Source of the DNA: JASJBU01 sp965372385
GTDB taxonomy: Bacteria > Pseudomonadota > Gammaproteobacteria > Chromatiales > Chromatiaceae
NCBI GenBank assembly: GCA_965372385.1
Contig: CBDVCD010000003.1
Coordinates: 1-38,978, forward strand
Length of the DNA: 38,978 nucleotides
Direction: 5' to 3'
A program made the position numbers and the translations under genes. Of this stretch, positions 34,843-38,978 are shown piece by piece; position 1 is the first letter of the stretch; each line of letters begins with the position of its first letter. Under the pieces are notes generated by a model. The model was not told the DNA's origin and ran no database searches. It saw only the letters and a program-made list of their open reading frames with translations.

Positions 34843-34984
34843 GATGGGGTCGTTTTCTCTGTCAAGCGGTGCTGTCACCTCAAGATGCGGGGTTACATGA
34901 TGACCTGTTATGAATAACTCCCTATACTTGACTGGTTGTTAGTTTCCTAATCCACAGCCTGCGCAAAATATACAGGAGAATTGA

Positions 34985-35182
34985 ATGGCTTTGTCCGAAC
35001 AGCCAAGCGAGACCGACAGCGGAAATCTTGGGGTTTCCGCCAGGGAATTTTTCGTCTATTGCAATGCGGAGCGCGAGCGCCGGCTCAATTCCGGAGAGGA
35101 GTTCGACCAACAGGCATTCGATGGGGCGGTAGAGTTGGTCTTGTGTAAGCTGCGCGCCCTGGCGGAGGAAGGCTGGACATGA
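34985..35182 (+). CDS. Hypothetical 65-residue protein translationally coupled to the ATPase gene
   Basis: Small acidic soluble protein with no family I recognise. It has an N-terminal polar tail (1-17) and then predicted helices, VSAREFFVYCNAERERR and FDQQAFDGAVELVLCKLRALAEEGW. There is no signal peptide or membrane segment. AGGAG is six bases before the ATG, and the stop codon overlaps the ATPase ATG (ATGA at 35179-35182). This is strong evidence that it is a real gene made in fixed ratio with the ATPase, perhaps as a small partner subunit. That role is inference. Confidence 0.75.
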   Translation: MALSEQPSETDSGNLGVSAREFFVYCNAERERRLNSGEEFDQQAFDGAVELVLCKLRALAEEGWT

Positions 35183-37080
35183 TCATTCATCGTATACATG
35201 CCAATAATGTCCTGAAATACACCAGTCTGAGGCTGGATGATCTGCCCGAGCGCGGTCTGATCGCGATTACCGGGCCCAATGAGTCGGGTAAGAGCAGCAT
35301 TGGCGAAACCCTCTGTTTTGCCCTGTTCGGACGCACCTTCTCGCTGGACTATGATAACCTGGGCAAGGTCATCCATTGGGGTGAGACCCACTGCTCCGTG
35401 GAGGTCGAATTCACCGCCAGCGATGGTGACAGATACACCCTGGAACGCTTTCTGGATGACTCGGGCAATCACAGCGCCCGGATCTCCAGGCCAGGCCAGG
35501 CCAGGGAGGCACAACCCCTGGCGCGGGGAATCGACAAGGTGGCGGATCTGGTGTATGAGCTGATCGGCTATGAATATGAAGAGTTCATCGAATCCTTCTA
35601 TCTGGCGCAACGGGAGATTACCACCCCCCATCCCCACAGTTATGCGGTCAAGACCATGGCCGGACTGGTGACCCTGGAGTACAGTTCGGCAGCCTTTCAG
35701 GAGGAGGTGGAGGAGACCGGTAACAGCTTGGCCGAGACCCGTAAGGAGATCGCCAGCCTCGCCAATCAGGTCGAGGAGGTCGAGCTTGAACCGGGCCGCC
35801 TGCAAGGGCTGCAGAGCGAGCAGGCCGAGCTCACGACGCGACAGGCCAGGTACAACCGGCAATTGTCGTTGCTGGACCGTGCCTCCATCGACTACCAGGA
35901 TGCCCTGCCGAAACGGGAAAGTGCCTTGAAGGCGCGGACCCTGGCTGGATTTTTTCGTTTCATCAGTTTACTGCTGGCCCTGGTCGCCGGTGGAGCCTGG
36001 GTATTGCTGAGCAAGTTGCCCGCGCACGCATATGCCGGGGACTTAAGCCATCTTTTAACGACCAACATCCCGGCTTGGCAGGACGAAATGATCCCCTGGC
36101 TGCTCTATGGGGCGATAGGTTTTACCCTGTTGTTCGTGCTGTTCTGGGTGCGCGCCATTAGCCAGAACAGCCAGGCCAGACAGTTGCTGAAGACCGGCAA
36201 GGATCTCGCATCGGTGCTGGATGACCTGGAACCGGTAGAGACCCTGCAGGCCGCGGCGGCGATACCGGAGGATAGCGAAGAGAGAGCTGACGCAGAGGAG
36301 GCTGGCGAAGCCGCGGAGCACGCGGCGGAACCGACCGTGGAGCTAATCGACCGGGCCGCAAGGGAGCGGCTGAGCCAGCGGGTGGCGGATTTTCAGGCCG
36401 ACTTTGCGCAGGTGCGGGAAGGCGTCGGCATGGAGCAAAATCTGCTGCGGGACGCCATGAATGCCACCCGGGAGCGGAGCGGGCAGCTGGATGAGGCAAT
36501 CTCCCAGGAGCAGGCACGGATCGCCAGGGTGGAGGGCTTGCTCGGTATGCAGGATGATATGGAAAAGAGGAATGCCGAGCGCCAGCACCATCTGGATCAA
36601 TGCATATTGGCCGGCGAGCTGATTCAGGGCGCCATGCGGGAGGTCTCCTACCAGTTCAACCACAAGGTCCGTGACCTGGTCAGTAAGACCCTGCCGCTGT
36701 TTACCGAGAACCGCTACGAACACCTGCAAATCGATGACGATCTCACCGTACGCGCCTTCTCCAGCGAGAAGCGCGATTTCATGGACCTGGAGGAGATCTC
36801 CAGTGGTACCCAACGGCAGATCATGCTGGCGGTACGTCTGGCCCTCTCTCAGGAATTGGTTGGCCGGGCGGTGAAGGCCAGTCAGTTTCTGTTTCTGGAT
36901 GAGCCCTTCGCCTTCTTCGACCAGGCGCGTACCCGCAGCTCCTTGACTGTCTTGCCAAGCCTGAGCGAACAGCTGAACCAGATCTGGATCATTGGACAGG
37001 AGTTTCCCTCGGGCCTGAAATTTGACCATCACATCACATGTAACCGGGAGTATCAGAGCATCCCCCCGGTTGAAGTCTGA
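35179..37080 (+). CDS. Rad50/YhaN-like ATPase with a central transmembrane hairpin
   Basis: SMC/Rad50-type ABC ATPase of 633 aa. The N-terminal half-site has Walker A GPNESGKSS (32-40) and a Q-loop at about Gln144 (FYLAQREIT). A coiled coil (about 175-250) is followed by two hydrophobic helices, about 257-279 and 305-327, then an acidic linker and a second coiled coil (about 390-480). The C-terminal half-site has the signature SSGTQRQ (541-547) and Walker B FLFLDEPFAFFDQ (570-582). No zinc-hook CxxC is present; a membrane hairpin takes its place, as in Bacillus YhaN. No nuclease partner (SbcD/YhaO-like) is adjacent. It probably acts at the membrane on DNA or a protein complex; the function is unknown. 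Confidence 0.85.
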   Translation: MIIHRIHANNVLKYTSLRLDDLPERGLIAITGPNESGKSSIGETLCFALFGRTFSLDYDNLGKVIHWGETHCSVEVEFTASDGDRYTLERFLDDSGNHSARISRPGQAREAQPLARGIDKVADLVYELIGYEYEEFIESFYLAQREITTPHPHSYAVKTMAGLVTLEYSSAAFQEEVEETGNSLAETRKEIASLANQVEEVELEPGRLQGLQSEQAELTTRQARYNRQLSLLDRASIDYQDALPKRESALKARTLAGFFRFISLLLALVAGGAWVLLSKLPAHAYAGDLSHLLTTNIPAWQDEMIPWLLYGAIGFTLLFVLFWVRAISQNSQARQLLKTGKDLASVLDDLEPVETLQAAAAIPEDSEERADAEEAGEAAEHAAEPTVELIDRAARERLSQRVADFQADFAQVREGVGMEQNLLRDAMNATRERSGQLDEAISQEQARIARVEGLLGMQDDMEKRNAERQHHLDQCILAGELIQGAMREVSYQFNHKVRDLVSKTLPLFTENRYEHLQIDDDLTVRAFSSEKRDFMDLEEISSGTQRQIMLAVRLALSQELVGRAVKASQFLFLDEPFAFFDQARTRSSLTVLPSLSEQLNQIWIIGQEFPSGLKFDHHITCNREYQSIPPVEV

Positions 37081-37101
37081 TCGATAGAGGAGGACGAGAT
37101 A

Positions 37102-37602
37102 ATGCGCCGACTATTTTTTCTTACCCCCAATGTGAACTCCTGCCAGGCCATCGTGCGGGAACTCGAGGCTACCGGGGTGCCGGAGCGGCATCTGCATGTG
37201 ATCGCGAGTATCGAACAGGCCCTGGACGATCTGCCCGAAGCCGGCATATTGCAGAAGACCGAGTTATTGCATGGCATCGAGAAGGGGGTTGGATTGGGCG
37301 GCACCGCCGGCATGCTGGGAGGTCTGCTGGCGCTGGCTTTCCCACCGGCCGGGATCGTGCTGGGTGGTGGTGCGCTGCTGGCCAGCGCCGCCGCGGGCGC
37401 TGGATTTGGCGCCGTGGTTACGGCCGTGATGTCGAGTCATGAACACAATCACGACCTGGATGCCTTTCAACGGGCCATCGAGGCGGGCGAGATCCTGTTG
37501 ATGGTCGATATACCCAAGGGTCAGGTGGAGAAAACCAAGGAACTGATCCTGGGGCATCATCCGGAGGCCAAGATCGGGGTGGCGAAGCTGATTGGAGCCT
37601 GA
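37102..37602 (+). CDS. Gly-rich hydrophobic protein, DUF1269-like
   Basis: 166-residue protein with a ferredoxin-like N-terminal part (MRRLFFLTPNVNSCQAIVRE... and VPERHLHVIA) and a central Gly/Ala-rich hydrophobic segment (about 62-115, GVGLGGTAGMLGGLLALAF onward). The C-terminal soluble part has GEILLMVDIPKGQVEK. The layout resembles DUF1269 / stress-protein 17M-type proteins of unknown function, in which a glycine-zipper-like membrane region interrupts a soluble domain. GAGGAGG lies eight bases before the ATG. It follows the ATPase gene by 21 bases, so co-expression is likely. Confidence 0.7.
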   Translation: MRRLFFLTPNVNSCQAIVRELEATGVPERHLHVIASIEQALDDLPEAGILQKTELLHGIEKGVGLGGTAGMLGGLLALAFPPAGIVLGGGALLASAAAGAGFGAVVTAVMSSHEHNHDLDAFQRAIEAGEILLMVDIPKGQVEKTKELILGHHPEAKIGVAKLIGA

Positions 37603-37644
37603 GTTTTCTACCCCAGAGACACGGGGCTAACTACCTGATAGATT

Positions 37645-38934
37645 ATGAAAATAATCTCCCTTGTCTCTTGTACCCTGCTGGTGATCCGCACCTCCACGGC
37701 CTTGGCTGACTCAATTACCCTGGACGAAAGTGAAGCATATGGAGATACGCGTTGGGGTGTAATCCCCTACGCGTTTGCCACTGAAACCCTGGGGACCGCG
37801 CTAGGCGTAGGCACCTTCGTGGGGGGCATCAAGCAACCACAGTCCAGTCTTATCGCGACGGCATTCAAAACCAGCAATGACTCCTGGTTGGCGGCGGGTT
37901 CGTTGAATAATTTGCGCTTTGACGCGCTGAACAGATGGTTCTTCAATATCTATGCGCTGAGCGCCCATTACACGGACCAGCGCTTCTATGAGAGTACTGA
38001 CCACATAACTATCGACAGCGCGGGCTCCAACGACTCGTCACCAGACGATTTCTTGTCCGGTATCAGCAATGATCTGCATCTGGAGCTGACCGTCCGTTAC
38101 CCGTTACCGATCGGCGCAGCCAAGGACAATCCACTGACCCTATACCGAACCCGTAAAGGCTTGCTCCTGTCGGATCCGCGGGGTGGCGATGAGTGGAACC
38201 CCTTGAAACATGGCAAGACCATACTCGGCGCCCGCTATTTTCACCGTTATCGGGATCTGCGGGAGATAGAGCAGGAAGACCTGCTTGCCGTCAGTACCAA
38301 TGGAGTGGAAACCTGGCTGGACTACGACAATACCGATTTTCTCCCTAATGCCAGCCGCGGCAGCCGACAGAAATTGATCCTGACCCGTGATTTCGGCTGG
38401 TTCAGCAGCAGTAGCAGCTGGACCAATATTGAGCTGGATGCCAGCAAATACTTTGATCTCGGCAGATCCGCGTGGTTTCGGCAACAGGTATTGGCCCTGA
38501 ACTTCTGGACCTCTTATACCCCCAGCTGGGAAGTGGACGAACAGTCAGGCCGGGTCAACCATCGTCCACCGCCTGGTTTCGGCTCCACCTTGGGCGGGTT
38601 TGACCGGCTGCGAGCATTTCCCGTGAGCCGCTTTCATGACAAATCGGCGGCCTTTTACGCCGCGGAACTGCGTCTGATACCACAGGTCAACGGGTTGCAT
38701 AGACTGCCTCTGCTCAGGCATCTGGAGATCGACTGGTGGCAAGTGGCAGGTTTTGTCGAGGCAGGTCGTGTTGCACCGGCCTACAATAGCGATCTCTTTA
38801 CGCAAGATCTGAAATGGGATGTCGGCCTGAGCTTTCGGATCATGACTTTTCGCATGCCACTGCGACTCGACTGGGCCATCTCTGAAGAAGACCAATCCAT
38901 CTGGGCGATGTATAGCCAGCCGTTTGCCCGTTAA
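37645..38934 (+). CDS. Omp85-family (bacterial surface antigen) outer-membrane barrel without POTRA domains
   Basis: Predicted outer-membrane beta-barrel of 429 aa. A signal peptide (about 1-21, ending ALA) leads directly into barrel strands, with no POTRA repeats. Near residues 311-325 the sequence GSTLGGFDRLRAFPVSRF matches the region of the conserved RGF/LRGY motif in the inward loop of Omp85 proteins, although Ala-Phe replaces the usual Gly-Phe/Tyr. The C-terminus (MYSQPFAR) lacks the terminal aromatic residue. It is 42 bases downstream of the DUF1269-like gene. Only this, and not the housekeeping bamA, is in the window. Substrate or function unknown. Confidence 0.72.
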   Translation: MKIISLVSCTLLVIRTSTALADSITLDESEAYGDTRWGVIPYAFATETLGTALGVGTFVGGIKQPQSSLIATAFKTSNDSWLAAGSLNNLRFDALNRWFFNIYALSAHYTDQRFYESTDHITIDSAGSNDSSPDDFLSGISNDLHLELTVRYPLPIGAAKDNPLTLYRTRKGLLLSDPRGGDEWNPLKHGKTILGARYFHRYRDLREIEQEDLLAVSTNGVETWLDYDNTDFLPNASRGSRQKLILTRDFGWFSSSSSWTNIELDASKYFDLGRSAWFRQQVLALNFWTSYTPSWEVDEQSGRVNHRPPPGFGSTLGGFDRLRAFPVSRFHDKSAAFYAAELRLIPQVNGLHRLPLLRHLEIDWWQVAGFVEAGRVAPAYNSDLFTQDLKWDVGLSFRIMTFRMPLRLDWAISEEDQSIWAMYSQPFAR

Positions 38935-38945
38935 ATTTCACCTGA

Positions 38946-38965
38946 CCGACTCTGGTATGAGTCGG
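38946..38965 (+). terminator. Possible terminator hairpin after the Omp85-like gene
   Basis: A 7-bp inverted repeat (ccgactc at 38946-38952 with gagtcgg at 38959-38965) begins 12 bases after the stop. The 13 bases left in the window show no T-run, so termination cannot be confirmed. Confidence 0.35.
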
Positions 38966-38978
38966 CTCGAAGGCTACC

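Noticed and set aside
35179..37080. Interpretation as SbcC of an SbcCD nuclease
   Set aside because: The protein is much shorter than SbcC, has no zinc hook, carries two membrane helices in the coiled-coil region, and no SbcD gene is adjacent.

Overview
The window looks like chromosome from a free-living or symbiotic gammaproteobacterium that probably fixes CO2. The translation/lipid block from map to rseP has the gammaproteobacterial order and close E. coli-like products (GlnD, riboflavin synthase, Rsd/AlgQ type regulator). The large DabA-centred inorganic-carbon locus and the multihaem cytochrome fit an autotrophic, sulfur- or otherwise lithotrophic lifestyle. That lifestyle is inferred: no RuBisCO or sulfur-oxidation gene lies in the window.

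Layout. (1) 1-7.5 kb, visibly more AT-rich: a periplasmic lytic transglycosylase with a SPOR domain (-), a stand-alone signal peptidase II (+), a secreted ten-haem cytochrome with three PKD domains that resembles octahaem tetrathionate reductases (-), a small secreted EF-hand protein (+) and a Tat-exported M15/DUF882 peptidase-like protein (-). (2) 7.8-17.25 kb, five tightly packed minus-strand genes: NuoM-like, dabA, NuoL/DabB-like, a divergent NuoM/N-like and another NuoM-like. This is an enlarged DAB-type dissolved inorganic carbon pump with four antiporter-like membrane subunits. (3) 17.4-21.6 kb, minus strand: riboflavin synthase, glnD, map. (4) 21.6-29.3 kb, plus strand: rpsB-tsf-pyrH-frr-uppS-cdsA-dxr-rseP, with a good promoter and a foldable rpsB leader. 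The usual bamA does not follow rseP; an Rsd/AlgQ-like gene does. (5) 29.9-34.8 kb, minus strand: a four-gene operon of a TetR regulator, an RND/MMPL exporter, a LolA-like periplasmic protein and an outer-membrane barrel, with a palindromic candidate operator upstream. (6) 35-38.9 kb, plus strand: a 65-residue protein translationally coupled to a Rad50/YhaN-like ATPase carrying a transmembrane hairpin, then a Gly-rich hydrophobic protein and a POTRA-less Omp85-family barrel.

How the genes work together. In the DAB operon, ion flow through the antiporter-like subunits would energise hydration of CO2 at the DabA zinc site and so trap bicarbonate. The TetR operon reads as a trans-envelope path: inner-membrane RND pump, periplasmic LolA-like carrier, outer-membrane barrel. 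The plus-strand housekeeping block links protein synthesis, UMP kinase, undecaprenyl and CDP-diacylglycerol synthesis, isoprenoid synthesis and envelope-stress proteolysis. The parts most worth a second look are the enlarged DAB cluster with one subunit lacking canonical proton-path residues, the PKD-decahaem cytochrome, and the membrane-hairpin ATPase cluster at the right end. No rRNA, tRNA, CRISPR array, insertion sequence or prophage was seen.
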